Counted from the stretch's first letter, positions 26,372-35,785 are shown. The stretch: 53,111 bases of DNA from Bradyrhizobium lablabi (GCF_001440475.1 NZ_LLYB01000057.1:109412-162522), one strand, 5' to 3'. The notes: generated by a model from the sequence alone, not told the origin. Translations and numbers: made by a program.

Positions 26372-26393
26372 TTCAAAAGGATATCTGATCCAA
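26360..26393. repeat. 17-bp tandem duplication over the DUF2059 stop codon
   Basis: AAGGATATCTGATTCAA (26360-26376) is followed directly by AAGGATATCTGATCCAA (26377-26393), one mismatch. The first copy contains the stop codon TGA. Confidence 0.85.
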
Positions 26394-26421
26394 ACCAGAG
26401 GCGACTTCGGGCGGAGTTGAG

Positions 26422-27807
26422 ATGGCTGAGTTCGACGTCGATCTGTTTGTCATCGGTGGTGGTTCGGGCGGCGTGCGCGCCGCCCGCATCGCCGCTGGCC
26501 ATGGCGCAAAAGTCATGGTCGCCGAAGAATACCGGATGGGCGGCACCTGCGTGATCCGTGGCTGCGTGCCGAAAAAGCTGTTCGTGCTCGGCTCGCACGT
26601 CCGCCACGAAATCGAGGACGCCGCCGGATTCGGCTGGACCATCCCCGAATTCTCCTTTGACTGGTCGACACTGGTCGCCAACAAGGACAAGGAGATCGCC
26701 CGCCTCGAAGGCATCTACGCCGCCAATGTCGAGAAAAGTTGCGCCCGCATCGCGAAAACCCGCGCGGTGCTGGAAGATGCCCACACGCTTCGCCTGATGA
26801 CCGGCGAAACGGTCACCGCGAAATACATCCTGATCGCAACCGGCGGCGCGCCGAATCACGGCCGCGAGATCCCCGGCATCGAGCACGTGATTTCCTCCAA
26901 CGAGGCGTTTCACCTCACCGAACTGCCGAAGCGCATCGTGATCCAGGGCGGCGGCTACATCGCGCTGGAATTCGCTGGCATCTTTGCCGGCTTCGGCTCT
27001 GACGTCACGGTGGTCTATCGCGGCGACAACATCTTGCGCGGTTTTGACGAGGACGTTCGCAAGCATGTCCGCGCCGAGATGGAGAAGCAGGGCATCACCA
27101 TCATCACCGGCTGCACCATCGACAAGGTGGACAAGCACGGCAAGGAATTCACCACGCATTTATCGAGCGGTTCGAGCATCGCCTCTGAGAAGGTGATGTT
27201 CGCGATCGGCCGCCACCCGAACGTCGCCAATCTCGGGCTGGAGAAGGCCGGCGTCGCCATCAATCCGGCCAATGGCGGCATCGCCGTCGATGAATGGTCG
27301 AAGACCTCGGTCGACAACATCTATGCGATCGGCGACGTCACCCATCGTCTCAACCTGACCCCCGTCGCGATCCGCGAGGGCCACGCCTTTGCCGACACCG
27401 TGTTCGGCAAGCGCTCCGTAGCGGTCGATCACGCAACCATCCCGACGGCGGTATTCTCGCAGCCCGAAGTCGGCACCGTCGGCCTGACCGAAGCGCAGGC
27501 GCGCGCGCAGGTGAGCCATGTCGACATCTACAAGGCCGATTTCCGCCCGATCAAGGCGACGATGTCCGGCCGCGACACCCGCGTGCTGATGAAGCTCGTG
27601 GTCGACGGCACCACCGACCGCGTGCTCGGCTGTCACATCGTCGGCGACACCGCGGCCGAGATCGTGCAGGCGGTTGCGATTGCGGTGAAGATGAAGGCGA
27701 CGAAAGCTGATTTCGACGCGACAATTGCGTTGCACCCGACAGCGGCGGAAGAGCTTGTGACGATGCGCACGCCGACGGCGCGGTATGTGCGGCAGGCGGC
27801 GGAGTAG
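26422..27807 (+). CDS. gor: Glutathione-disulfide reductase
   Basis: FAD-dependent reductase of 461 residues keeping glutathione reduced with NADPH. The FAD motif is GGGSGGVRAA, and the redox disulfide is Cys43-x4-Cys48 in GGTCVIRGCVPKK. The NADPH domain has GGGYIALEFAG followed by VVYRG, whose arginine supports NADPH use. DEWSKTSVDNIYAIGDV binds FAD, and the C-terminal HPTAAEE holds the catalytic His-Glu pair. The length is normal. GGAGTTGAG precedes the ATG. Confidence 0.94.
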   Translation: MAEFDVDLFVIGGGSGGVRAARIAAGHGAKVMVAEEYRMGGTCVIRGCVPKKLFVLGSHVRHEIEDAAGFGWTIPEFSFDWSTLVANKDKEIARLEGIYAANVEKSCARIAKTRAVLEDAHTLRLMTGETVTAKYILIATGGAPNHGREIPGIEHVISSNEAFHLTELPKRIVIQGGGYIALEFAGIFAGFGSDVTVVYRGDNILRGFDEDVRKHVRAEMEKQGITIITGCTIDKVDKHGKEFTTHLSSGSSIASEKVMFAIGRHPNVANLGLEKAGVAINPANGGIAVDEWSKTSVDNIYAIGDVTHRLNLTPVAIREGHAFADTVFGKRSVAVDHATIPTAVFSQPEVGTVGLTEAQARAQVSHVDIYKADFRPIKATMSGRDTRVLMKLVVDGTTDRVLGCHIVGDTAAEIVQAVAIAVKMKATKADFDATIALHPTAAEELVTMRTPTARYVRQAAE

Positions 27808-27823
27808 ATTTCGCGGCGACCCC

Positions 27824-27888
27824 GTAGCCCGGATGAGCGAAGCGACATCCGGGACTTCTCCCCGCATATCGCTTGCGCTCATGCGGGC
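27824..27888. repeat. REP-like repeat, copy 1
   Basis: GTAGCCCGGATGAGCGA followed by AGCGACATCCGGG forms one palindrome (CCCGGATG/CATCCGGG), and CCCGCAT...ATGCGGG at 27861-27887 forms a second. The same double palindrome recurs at 28470-28536 and in part at 29494. Confidence 0.8.
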
Positions 27889-27918
27889 CACATGCTCGCA
27901 ACTTGCTGGGTGGGACCA

Positions 27919-28446
27919 ATGGAAGATCGGTTGCTGGGCGCCGGACGGCTGTTTGCAAGTCACTACCAGATGGTCGTGTGTGATGATCCCTCCGCTGCGC
28001 TTAGCGATGACGCAAACTGGACCGACGAGAAGTCCGCCAGAGGCTTTGCCGGTACGCCGACATTTCGGATGATTGGCACTGAAGCAGACCCGAACGACCA
28101 TTGGGTCGAACTCGTCGCGACAAGGCAGCCGCCGTCATTCGATGCGTGGCAGCGGATTACCTGTGTGCATTTTTTGTCGAGGGGTGGAAAAATTCACGTG
28201 ATGTCCGTGGTGGACCACCAGCCGGTATTGTCCGCGGAAATCGAGCCGGGTGATTATAGGATCTACGCCGCGGCACAAAATCTGGGCATTGACCAGCTAA
28301 CCCTTGGCGAAGATGGCCAGCTGACCGATTCCGAAATTTCGCTACGCAAGGACATCGAATGGTATCGACTGTTTGTCGTGCCTGGCAAGCCTGAAACGGA
28401 AGGCCGTCTCATAGATCGTCCTTCCCCATTGAGTCCCGGCGCGTAG
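27919..28446 (+). CDS. ComJ/Nin-like protein (nuclease-inhibitor family), putative
   Basis: Protein of 175 residues, all-beta by appearance, cytoplasmic (no signal). The order of motifs SHYQMVVCDD, NWTDEKSARGFA, VHFLSRGGKIHVMSVVDHQ and EIEPGDYRIY parallels Bacillus subtilis ComJ/Nin, which inhibits the competence nuclease NucA. There is a shared W-T-D-E-x4-G-[FY]-A core and an aligned G-D-Y after the last strand. No NucA-like nuclease is adjacent, so the partner is unknown. ATG 27919 has GGTGGGA upstream. The gene is enclosed by REP-like repeats on both sides. Family assignment is by my own motif comparison and is tentative. Confidence 0.6.
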   Translation: MEDRLLGAGRLFASHYQMVVCDDPSAALSDDANWTDEKSARGFAGTPTFRMIGTEADPNDHWVELVATRQPPSFDAWQRITCVHFLSRGGKIHVMSVVDHQPVLSAEIEPGDYRIYAAAQNLGIDQLTLGEDGQLTDSEISLRKDIEWYRLFVVPGKPETEGRLIDRPSPLSPGA

Positions 28447-28469
28447 GGGCGTAATCCGCCATTACCCAA

Positions 28470-28536
28470 GCGTAGCCGGATGAGCGGAGCCGTCCGGGTC
28501 TGTCAGCCCTGCATATCGCTTGCGCTCATGCGGGCT
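28470..28536. repeat. REP-like repeat, copy 2
   Basis: CGTAGCCGGATGAGCGGAG then CCGTCCGGG, followed by CCCTGCATATCGCTTGCGCTC and ATGCGGGC. It is the same composite as copy 1 (shared GCATATCGCTTGCGCTCATG). Confidence 0.8.
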
Positions 28537-28611
28537 TCGCTGCCGGCTACCGATTGGCCCAACGCTCTGCTAACGGTACGAGCCAGCATCCAAACAACGG
28601 AGTTACCCATC

Positions 28612-29463
28612 ATGATCGAACAAATCGGCATCGTAGGCGCGGGCACCATGGGTAACGGCATCGCCCAGGTGTGCGCCGCCGCCGGTCTTCCCGTGGTCAT
28701 GACCGACATCTCCGACGCCGCGCTCACACGCGGCATGTCGGTTGTGTCGAGCAGTCTGGAGCGTCTCGTCAACAAGCAGAAGATGACCGACGCCGACCGC
28801 CAGGCCGCGCTGGCGCGGATCACGACGACCACGGACAATACGAAGTTCTCAACCTGCGATCTCGTGATCGAGGCGGCGACCGAGAATGAAGAGCTGAAGG
28901 TCAAGATCCTGAAGGATCTTTGCACGAAGATCCGGCCGCAGGCGCTGCTCGCCACCAACACCTCGTCGATCTCGATCACCAAGCTTGCCGCGGCGACGGA
29001 CCGCCCGGACCGCTTCATCGGCATGCACTTCTTTAACCCGGTGCCGCTGATGGCGCTCTTGGAATTGATCCGCGGCCTGCAGACCTCGGACGATACCCAT
29101 GCCAAGGCGGAAGCCTTTGCAAAACGGGTCGGCAAGGTGGCGATCACGGCGAAGAACAGTCCGGGCTTTGCGGTCAACCGAATCCTGTGCCCGATGATCA
29201 ATGAGGCGATCTTCGCGCTTCAGGAGGGGATTGCGACCGCCGAGGACCTCGATGCCGGCATGAAGCTTGGCTGCAACCATCCGATCGGTCCGCTCGCGCT
29301 CGCCGACATGATCGGCCTCGACACCATGCTGTCGGTGATGGAAGTGTTCTACGAAGGCTTCAACGACCCGAAATACCGCCCCGCGCCGCTCTTGAAGGAA
29401 ATGGTCGCCGCCGGCCATCTCGGCCGCAAGACCGGGCAGGGGTTTTACAGTTACGGGAAGTGA
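28612..29463 (+). CDS. 3-hydroxybutyryl-CoA dehydrogenase
   Basis: NAD-dependent dehydrogenase of 283 residues acting on 3-hydroxyacyl-CoA. The Rossmann motif is GIVGAGTMGNGIAQ, the catalytic residues lie in NTSSIS and HFFNPVP (His), and VAITAKNSPGFAVNRI marks the linker into the helical C-terminal domain, which ends with GRKTGQGFYSYGK. ATG 28612 has GGAG upstream; the in-frame extension into the REP repeat is rejected. It may serve poly-3-hydroxybutyrate or butyrate metabolism. Monocistronic. Confidence 0.93.
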   Translation: MIEQIGIVGAGTMGNGIAQVCAAAGLPVVMTDISDAALTRGMSVVSSSLERLVNKQKMTDADRQAALARITTTTDNTKFSTCDLVIEAATENEELKVKILKDLCTKIRPQALLATNTSSISITKLAAATDRPDRFIGMHFFNPVPLMALLELIRGLQTSDDTHAKAEAFAKRVGKVAITAKNSPGFAVNRILCPMINEAIFALQEGIATAEDLDAGMKLGCNHPIGPLALADMIGLDTMLSVMEVFYEGFNDPKYRPAPLLKEMVAAGHLGRKTGQGFYSYGK

Positions 29464-29493
29464 GCTTAGGTCAGGAAGTGCCGCTGGGAGACG

Positions 29494-29525
29494 CGTAGCC
29501 CGGATGAGCGAAAGCGACATCCGGG
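29494..29525. repeat. REP-like repeat, copy 3 (partial)
   Basis: CGTAGCCCGGATGAGCG followed by AAAGCGACATCCGGGG repeats the first palindrome of copies 1 and 2. The second palindrome is missing or degenerate. Confidence 0.75.
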
Positions 29526-29560
29526 GCCTACTTGCTGGCTTGCGCAGGCAGGAGGCGCTC

Positions 29561-29830
29561 ATGTCCGTGAATGCCGACGATCTTGCTGAAGTCGTGCGCT
29601 ATGCGCTGGAGACTACCCGCGCCACAGCGGCATGCCCGTTCCACTGGGATGTGATCATCCGTATCGGCGATGACGCCGCCGAGAGCCATGCTTTCGAACG
29701 GGCCAGGAAAATCGTCAGGAGCGATGGCACAAATTGGCCGGCAGATGCTCTCAGGAAAGAGTTTGCCCGCCAGCTCGGAGCGGCCGCAGATGGTCGATGT
29801 CCCATGTGTGGGGTAGACGGCAGCGCGTAG
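29561..29830 (+). CDS. Hypothetical protein, 89 residues
   Basis: Small soluble protein, MSVNADDLAEVVRYALE at the start and a CPMC motif near the C terminus (GRCPMCGVDG). The composition is natural, and AGGAGG precedes ATG 29561 at good spacing; the frame upstream is REP repeat and not coding. The family is not recognised. It sits alone between two unrelated genes. Confidence 0.6.
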   Translation: MSVNADDLAEVVRYALETTRATAACPFHWDVIIRIGDDAAESHAFERARKIVRSDGTNWPADALRKEFARQLGAAADGRCPMCGVDGSA

Positions 29831-29869
29831 TGTAGGAGGGTTTTGCTCCGCTCTACCCATCCTGCGCAG

Positions 29870-30946
29870 CTATTTCGGATTGGGATCGACGAGTCCCTTT
29901 CCGGGATTCTCGAATTTTCCCGCGCGCGCCAGCTTCACCGCATTACCGAGCGCACGCGCGGCGTTGCACACCTCGGCCTGGAAATCGTGGTCCTCGTCAA
30001 GCGCCTGGTGCGAGGTGGCATAGGGCTCCATGTAGCCGATATAGCCCTCGGCTTCGGCGGTGCGCCCCGCCGAGATCAGCGACATGTCGGTCAGCCAGTC
30101 CGACAGCGAGCGGCGCAGCATCTCGGCGCCGGCGCTGTCGCCGTGCACGACGAGCCCGAAATGCCGTCCCGCCAGATGCCGCGGGTAGGGCCAACCCTTC
30201 AGCTCCAGCGCCTTGGCCTGATCGGCATGCTTGCCATGGGTCGACGTCGGATCGGGATTGCCGCCGTCGGCGCAGACCAGCCGGTCGATCATCGCCTTCA
30301 GCGGCGTCGGCGCGTGATACCAGTTCACCGGCGTCACGATCAGGATGCCATGAGCTGCCACCCACAGCGGATAGATCTCGTTCATCCAGTCGTCGGTCTG
30401 GCCGAGCGCGTAGTTCGGATAGCAACTGCAGGGCCAGTGACAGAGCGGCATCGCGGTGGCGACGCAGGATTTGCAAGGGTGGATCTGCCGGCCGTACTCC
30501 GAAGCCAGCCGCGACAGGTCGAGAATGTCGACCGCAAATCCCATCCCGGCCAGCAGCGGCTCGGCGAGCTTGACCAGCCGCCACGTCTTCGACATCTCGC
30601 CGGGGCAGGTATGCTCGCTGCGCGCCGAGCCGTTGATGATCAGGATTCGTGGCTGCGCGGCCGCATCGTCGTGGCGCCGTTGCGCCGCGAGAATGGCCTC
30701 ACGCGCCGCGAGCCAGTCCACCGAGATTTCGTACGCGGGATCGGCAAAACTCGGCCCCGCTTTTCGCGTCAGCGGCGCTTTACGCGAATGGCTGTAGGCG
30801 TCCCAGGCGGCCGCGACGATGGCGTCGAGCTCGCGCTGCAGCGGTTGGAAAACTGGATCGACGAAGCGGCGGCGATAGCGCGTCTCGAATTCCTCACGCG
30901 GCAATTTGACGGGCGGCATTCCCTTGCGTACGTCCTGTGCCGCCAT
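29870..30946 (-). CDS. NAD(P)H-dependent FMN reductase/flavodoxin-like oxidoreductase with cysteine cluster
   Basis: Protein of 358 residues. A helical N-terminal extension (about 1-95) precedes a flavodoxin-like FMN_red domain starting ILIINGSARSEHTCPG (phosphate loop) with TPVNWYHAPTPLKAMIDRL, the iso-alloxazine loop typical of the family. An unusual cysteine cluster, CKSC then CHWPCSC, lies at about 168-187 between these elements and might bind a metal or form disulfides. ATG 30946 has AAAGGA upstream. It follows the isochorismatase-like gene by 77 nt in the same direction. The substrate is unknown. Confidence 0.82.
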   Translation of the reverse strand: MAAQDVRKGMPPVKLPREEFETRYRRRFVDPVFQPLQRELDAIVAAAWDAYSHSRKAPLTRKAGPSFADPAYEISVDWLAAREAILAAQRRHDDAAAQPRILIINGSARSEHTCPGEMSKTWRLVKLAEPLLAGMGFAVDILDLSRLASEYGRQIHPCKSCVATAMPLCHWPCSCYPNYALGQTDDWMNEIYPLWVAAHGILIVTPVNWYHAPTPLKAMIDRLVCADGGNPDPTSTHGKHADQAKALELKGWPYPRHLAGRHFGLVVHGDSAGAEMLRRSLSDWLTDMSLISAGRTAEAEGYIGYMEPYATSHQALDEDHDFQAEVCNAARALGNAVKLARAGKFENPGKGLVDPNPK

Positions 30947-31023
30947 GGTTCGATCCTTTCGCGATCGTTGTTGACGGCTCAACGTTGCAGCCGGAGCGCT
31001 GGTTCCGGAGTGGAGGCGGACTG

Positions 31024-31614
31024 TTAGTCCGGACGCCACATGTCGAACAGCTCCGCCGCGCTGACCAGATCGATCTGCTCGCTGAATCGCATCCGGTACA
31101 TGGTCATCAGCGCATCGTGGCCGGCGTCGGACGAGCTGCACAGCGCGTCCTGCACGATGATGACGCGGAAGCCGAGATCGACCGCGCCGAGCACGGTGGA
31201 GAGCACGCAGACATCGGTCTCCGCGCCCGACACCACCACCGTGTCGACGTGTCGCTCGACCAGGAGATGACCGAGCCGGGAGCCGAAGAAGGCCGAATAA
31301 GCGGGCTTGTCGACGATAAGTGCCGGCGGCGAATAGCGCGCCAGCTCAGGCACGATATCGAGTGCGTTGGCTGCGAGATTGCCGCGCGTCGCGCGTTGCC
31401 ATTTCGTGAAATAGGCCTGCCATTGGCCGCGCCGGTCTTCCGGTCGCTCCGGCGTGATGAAGCGCGAGAACACCGTACGCTCCCGGTAGCGCGCGCAGAT
31501 CTCCGAGATGACCGGCAACACCCGCTCCATCCACGGCGTTTCCCACACGCCGCCCTTGGCGAATATGTTCTGCATATCGATGCACAGATGCGCAGCGTCG
31601 CGAATTCCCGCCAT
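31024..31614 (-). CDS. Isochorismatase-like cysteine hydrolase
   Basis: Hydrolase of 196 residues with the family catalytic triad Asp13 (LCIDMQN), Lys103 (VDKPAYSAFF) and Cys136 (GAETDVCVLST). Members cleave amides or vinyl ethers such as nicotinamide, N-carbamoyl compounds or isochorismate. The substrate here is not evident. It is the first gene of a likely pair with the flavodoxin-like reductase. Confidence 0.88.
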   Translation of the reverse strand: MAGIRDAAHLCIDMQNIFAKGGVWETPWMERVLPVISEICARYRERTVFSRFITPERPEDRRGQWQAYFTKWQRATRGNLAANALDIVPELARYSPPALIVDKPAYSAFFGSRLGHLLVERHVDTVVVSGAETDVCVLSTVLGAVDLGFRVIIVQDALCSSSDAGHDALMTMYRMRFSEQIDLVSAAELFDMWRPD

Positions 31615-31927
31615 GTGCGGCCTCTCACCTCATCGGGAGGCTAATTCGGCAGACATGAACTGGTTTCAAGGATGCCTTGACGGTTGTGATGACGGTTCAC
31701 GCGACCCGCAGTCCTTGATGCGAAGACGCGAGGTCAGTCATCTCAACCCGCGCGACATGATCGACGTGCGTTCTTGCCCCGGAGGGCAGGCGCGACATGC
31801 CTCCTTCGCCGATTCTAGGCGTTCACATTTGGGCAAGAATGGCAGTCATGCGGGAACCATCGAGGTCGAACGCGGTTGGCGGCGGGTTTGTACCCTCCCT
31901 CCAACCCCAGCGTTCGCGGAGTAATCG
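31615..31927. other. Intergenic, divergent promoters expected
   Basis: About 310 bp between divergent genes. Open frames across it look non-coding. No clear dyad or sigma-70 pair stands out to me. Confidence 0.35.
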
Positions 31928-32278
31928 ATGCTAAAGCCTCTCGCAGCGGCCTCTGTTATCCTGCTCGTGTTTTCCGCCCAGGCAAATGCGCGCCCTCACC
32001 ATCGTCATTACGGCCATCGGGCCTGGTGCGGCAGCTATCTCAGCAAATATCTCGGCAAATCGGATCGACGCCTTGCGCTGGCGCGTTCCTGGGCGAACGA
32101 GGGCATGAACGCCGGCGGCCCCGGCATTGGCGTCGTGGTGGTTTGGCGGCATCACGTCGGAATCATCACCGGGCAGACGCCCGACGGCCAATGGATCGTT
32201 CACAGCGGCAATGACGGCGGCGCGGTGCGCACACGCGCCCGATCGCTGGCCCGCGCGATTGCATTCAGACGCGTGTAG
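31928..32278 (+). CDS. Small secreted NlpC/P60- or CHAP-like protein
   Basis: Protein of 116 residues with a signal peptide (LAAASVILLVFSAQANA) and a compact domain holding Cys34 (RAWCGSYLSKYLG), the strand GIGVVVVWRHHVGIITG with His75/His76, and WIVHSGND with His92. Cys followed by His in this spacing resembles the papain-like NlpC/P60/CHAP peptidases (TIGR02594-like), which cut peptidoglycan peptides. It is very short for that fold, so activity is uncertain. The ATG follows a GGAGTAATCG binding site. Confidence 0.6.
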   Translation: MLKPLAAASVILLVFSAQANARPHHRHYGHRAWCGSYLSKYLGKSDRRLALARSWANEGMNAGGPGIGVVVVWRHHVGIITGQTPDGQWIVHSGNDGGAVRTRARSLARAIAFRRV

Positions 32279-32296
32279 CAAGTCGTTGATCGCAGG

Positions 32297-32381
32297 GTGG
32301 GCAAAGGCGCGCCAGCGCCGTGCCCACCATCTATCCGCGATAATTGTCGTGAATGGTGGGCACGCTTCGCTTTGCCCACCG
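32297..32381. repeat. Paired intergenic palindromes (GGTGGGCA type)
   Basis: GGTGGGCAAAGGCGCG through GTGCCCACC at 32297-32329 is followed by GGTGGGCACGCTTCGC through TTTGCCCACC at 32356-32381, an inverted pair. The pattern resembles a dispersed Bradyrhizobium intergenic repeat. Confidence 0.7.
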
Positions 32382-32402
32382 TACGGCTATTCGTACGTCC
32401 GC

Positions 32403-33095
32403 TCAGAGGTCTTGCCGGGTCAGCCTTCCATGTGGCGCCGCCACTTTGCTGGGCGCCTTCCTCGCCGGCGCTTCGCCACCCGTCAGCGCCATCACCGAGA
32501 CCGACACCACGCGGTCGACGATGGCATCCACATCGTTGAGGTCGCATTGCCCTTCGGACAATCTGGCCAGCCGCTCCTTTTCCCGGATCGTGTGATGCGA
32601 CATCGCGAGCGCGAAGTGGAGCCCCCAATAGAGGTCGGCGTCGTCGCGGCCGGGCATCGCGCGGCGCATTGCGGCGATGAATTTTCGCAGATGATCGACC
32701 TCGCGGTTCTTGATGCGGCGGATCGGCGGCACCGATTCAATCGAGGCGCGGATCATGAAGCGCGCTGCTGTCGAGCCTTCGCGGTCGGGGCCGAGGCAGC
32801 CGCGCAGGGTAGGGCCGACCAGCGCATGCAATATGGCGTCGATCGGGGCGCGGCCGCCGCCCTTTTCCTCGGCAAGCTTCAATGCGTTGAGCCGCTCGCG
32901 GTTGGTGGCGAGGCTGCGGGTGACGAACAGCTCGGCGATCAATTCGTCCTTGGAGCCGAAATGATAATTCACCGCGGCGAGATTGACGTTCGCCTCCGCG
33001 ACGATGTCGCGCAGCGTGACGTCGCCGAAGCCGCGATCGGCATAAAGCTTTTCCGCGGCGGCAAGGATGGCAGACCGGGTCCGATCGCTCGACAT
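32403..33095 (-). CDS. TetR-family regulator (CerR-like C-terminal domain)
   Basis: Regulator of 230 residues. The helix-turn-helix reads DVTLRDIVAEANVNLAAVNYHFGSKDELI (about 26-54). The C-terminal ligand domain matches the CerR/DUF1956 type. ATG 33095 is chosen (MSSDRTRSAILAAAEKLY); an upstream start would cross the operator-like dyad at 33123. It is divergent from the acyl-CoA dehydrogenase gene and probably controls that cluster in response to an acyl-CoA or fatty acid ligand; this is inferred from position. Confidence 0.88.
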   Translation of the reverse strand: MSSDRTRSAILAAAEKLYADRGFGDVTLRDIVAEANVNLAAVNYHFGSKDELIAELFVTRSLATNRERLNALKLAEEKGGGRAPIDAILHALVGPTLRGCLGPDREGSTAARFMIRASIESVPPIRRIKNREVDHLRKFIAAMRRAMPGRDDADLYWGLHFALAMSHHTIREKERLARLSEGQCDLNDVDAIVDRVVSVSVMALTGGEAPARKAPSKVAAPHGRLTRQDL

Positions 33096-33122
33096 ATCAG
33101 GCCCCCGTTTGCGGAGTTGCAA

Positions 33123-33153
33123 TTCAAACACTTGTATGAAACTATCGTTTGAA
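33123..33153. promoter_or_regulatory. Candidate TetR operator dyad
   Basis: TTCAAAC at 33123-33129 and GTTTGAA at 33147-33153 form a perfect 7-bp dyad separated by 17 nt, between the divergent TetR gene and the acyl-CoA dehydrogenase gene. Confidence 0.5.
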
Positions 33154-33297
33154 GGGCCGGAAATGTCAACCGCCTGCGAACGTGTCGCATCTCCGGTCAG
33201 CCGGGCTGTCAGATTCGCAAAATGGCTTGCGGGCCATGGGTAGCGGGCAGACAGTGCGGCGCAACGATTTCAGAAAGCTAAAGGTGAGGAGCGTCCC

Positions 33298-34530
<1,233 letters not shown>

Positions 34531-34558
34531 TCCTGCTACGTCATAAGCGTCCTAACCC

Positions 34559-34655
34559 CTCATCCTGAGGAGCCCGCGGAGCGGGCGTCTCGAAGGATGT
34601 AGGCCACAGACGGGCCTCATGGTTCGAGACGCGCTCCGCGCTCCTCACCATGAGG
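34559..34655. repeat. Dispersed palindromic repeat (CCTCATCCTGAGGAG type)
   Basis: CCTCATCCTGAGGAGC through GTCTCGAAGGATG at 34559-34599 is mirrored by CATGGTTCGAGACGC through CTCCTCACCATGAGG at 34618-34655. This two-armed sequence is a familiar intergenic element of Bradyrhizobium. It lies between the dehydrogenase and kinase genes. Confidence 0.8.
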
Positions 34656-34726
34656 TGCTTGTGACGGAGTACGACCAACGGGAACGCCTTATGGCGTTCC
34701 CCAAGAAATGTTGAGGGAGCGTCATC

Positions 34727-35785
34727 GTGGCGGACGGCGTCAGGAAAGACGAAGAATTCTCGGGCACGAAGGAAGTCGAGGAGCGTCATCGCATCAACGA
34801 GGCGAACCTCGATGCGTGGATGCGCGAGCATGTCGAGGGTTATCAGGGACCGCTGACCGTCCTGCAGTTCAAGGGCGGCCAGTCCAACCCGACCTACAAG
34901 CTGGAAACGCCCGGCCGATCCTATGTCATGCGCCGAAAGCCGTTCGGCAAGTTGCTGCCGTCGGCGCATGCGGTCGATCGCGAGTTCCGCGTCATCGCAG
35001 CGCTCGGCAAGCAGGGCTTTCCGGTCGCAAAGGCCTATGCGCTGTGCACCGACGACGCCGTGATCGGCGCCGCCTTCTACATCATGTCGATGGAGGAGGG
35101 CCGGGTGTTCTGGGATCCGACCCTGCCGAGCCAGACGCCGGATGCGCGCCGTAAAATCTTCACCAGCAAGATCGAGACGCTGGCAAAACTTCACGTCTTC
35201 AATCCGGAGACAATCGGGCTCGGCGATTTCGGCAAGCCGGGGAATTATTTCGCGCGCCAGATCGACCGCTGGACCAAGCAATACCGGGCGTCGGAAACGC
35301 AGCACATTCCGGAATTCGAGAAGGTGGCCGAATGGCTGCCGCGAACCGTACCTGAACAGAAGCGTGTCTCGATCGTCCATGGCGACTACCGCCTCGACAA
35401 CATGATTTTCCATGCAACGGAACCGCGGGTGCAGGCGGTGCTGGATTGGGAGCTGTCGACGCTCGGCGATCCCATGGCCGACTTCACCTATCTCTTGATG
35501 CAGTGGACCATGCCGGGGCTCGCCAACGCCGATCTCAAGGCTCTGAACATTCCGAGCGTGGAGGAGGCGGCGCAGATCTATTGCGACGTCACCGGCATGG
35601 AAGTGCCCGACCTCAACTGGTACTTCGCCTACAACATGTTCCGCCTCGCCGGCATCACGCAGGGTATCGCCGGTCGTATCCGCGACGGCACCGCGGCCAA
35701 TGCCAAGGCGCTGGAGTCGGCGGCGCGCACCGTGCCGCTGTCGAAATCTTCCTGGGAATACGCTCAGAAGGCCGGCGCGACCTGA
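34727..35785 (+). CDS. Aminoglycoside-phosphotransferase-family kinase (LvaA/ACAD10-11 kinase-like)
   Basis: Kinase-fold protein of 352 residues. VLQFKGGQSNPTYKL (about 45-59) is the glycine loop, VMRRKP holds the ATP-binding lysine, HGDYRLDNMIFH (about 222-233) is the Brenner catalytic motif with Asp224 and Asn229, and LDWELSTLGDPMADF (about 243-257) binds Mg. Homologues phosphorylate the 4-hydroxyl of hydroxyacyl-CoA so that the paired dehydrogenase can eliminate phosphate (LvaA in Pseudomonas putida, ACAD10/11 N-terminal domain in animals). The start is GTG with GGGAG upstream. Antibiotic resistance is unlikely given the context. Confidence 0.88.
   Translation: MADGVRKDEEFSGTKEVEERHRINEANLDAWMREHVEGYQGPLTVLQFKGGQSNPTYKLETPGRSYVMRRKPFGKLLPSAHAVDREFRVIAALGKQGFPVAKAYALCTDDAVIGAAFYIMSMEEGRVFWDPTLPSQTPDARRKIFTSKIETLAKLHVFNPETIGLGDFGKPGNYFARQIDRWTKQYRASETQHIPEFEKVAEWLPRTVPEQKRVSIVHGDYRLDNMIFHATEPRVQAVLDWELSTLGDPMADFTYLLMQWTMPGLANADLKALNIPSVEEAAQIYCDVTGMEVPDLNWYFAYNMFRLAGITQGIAGRIRDGTAANAKALESAARTVPLSKSSWEYAQKAGAT

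Noticed and set aside
27824..29525. CRISPR array
   Set aside because: Repeats are palindromic REP-like units spaced by whole genes; no short regular spacers.
34727..35785. Aminoglycoside resistance gene
   Set aside because: The APH fold is present, but the neighbour is an acyl-CoA dehydrogenase and the sequence resembles LvaA/ACAD-type kinases.
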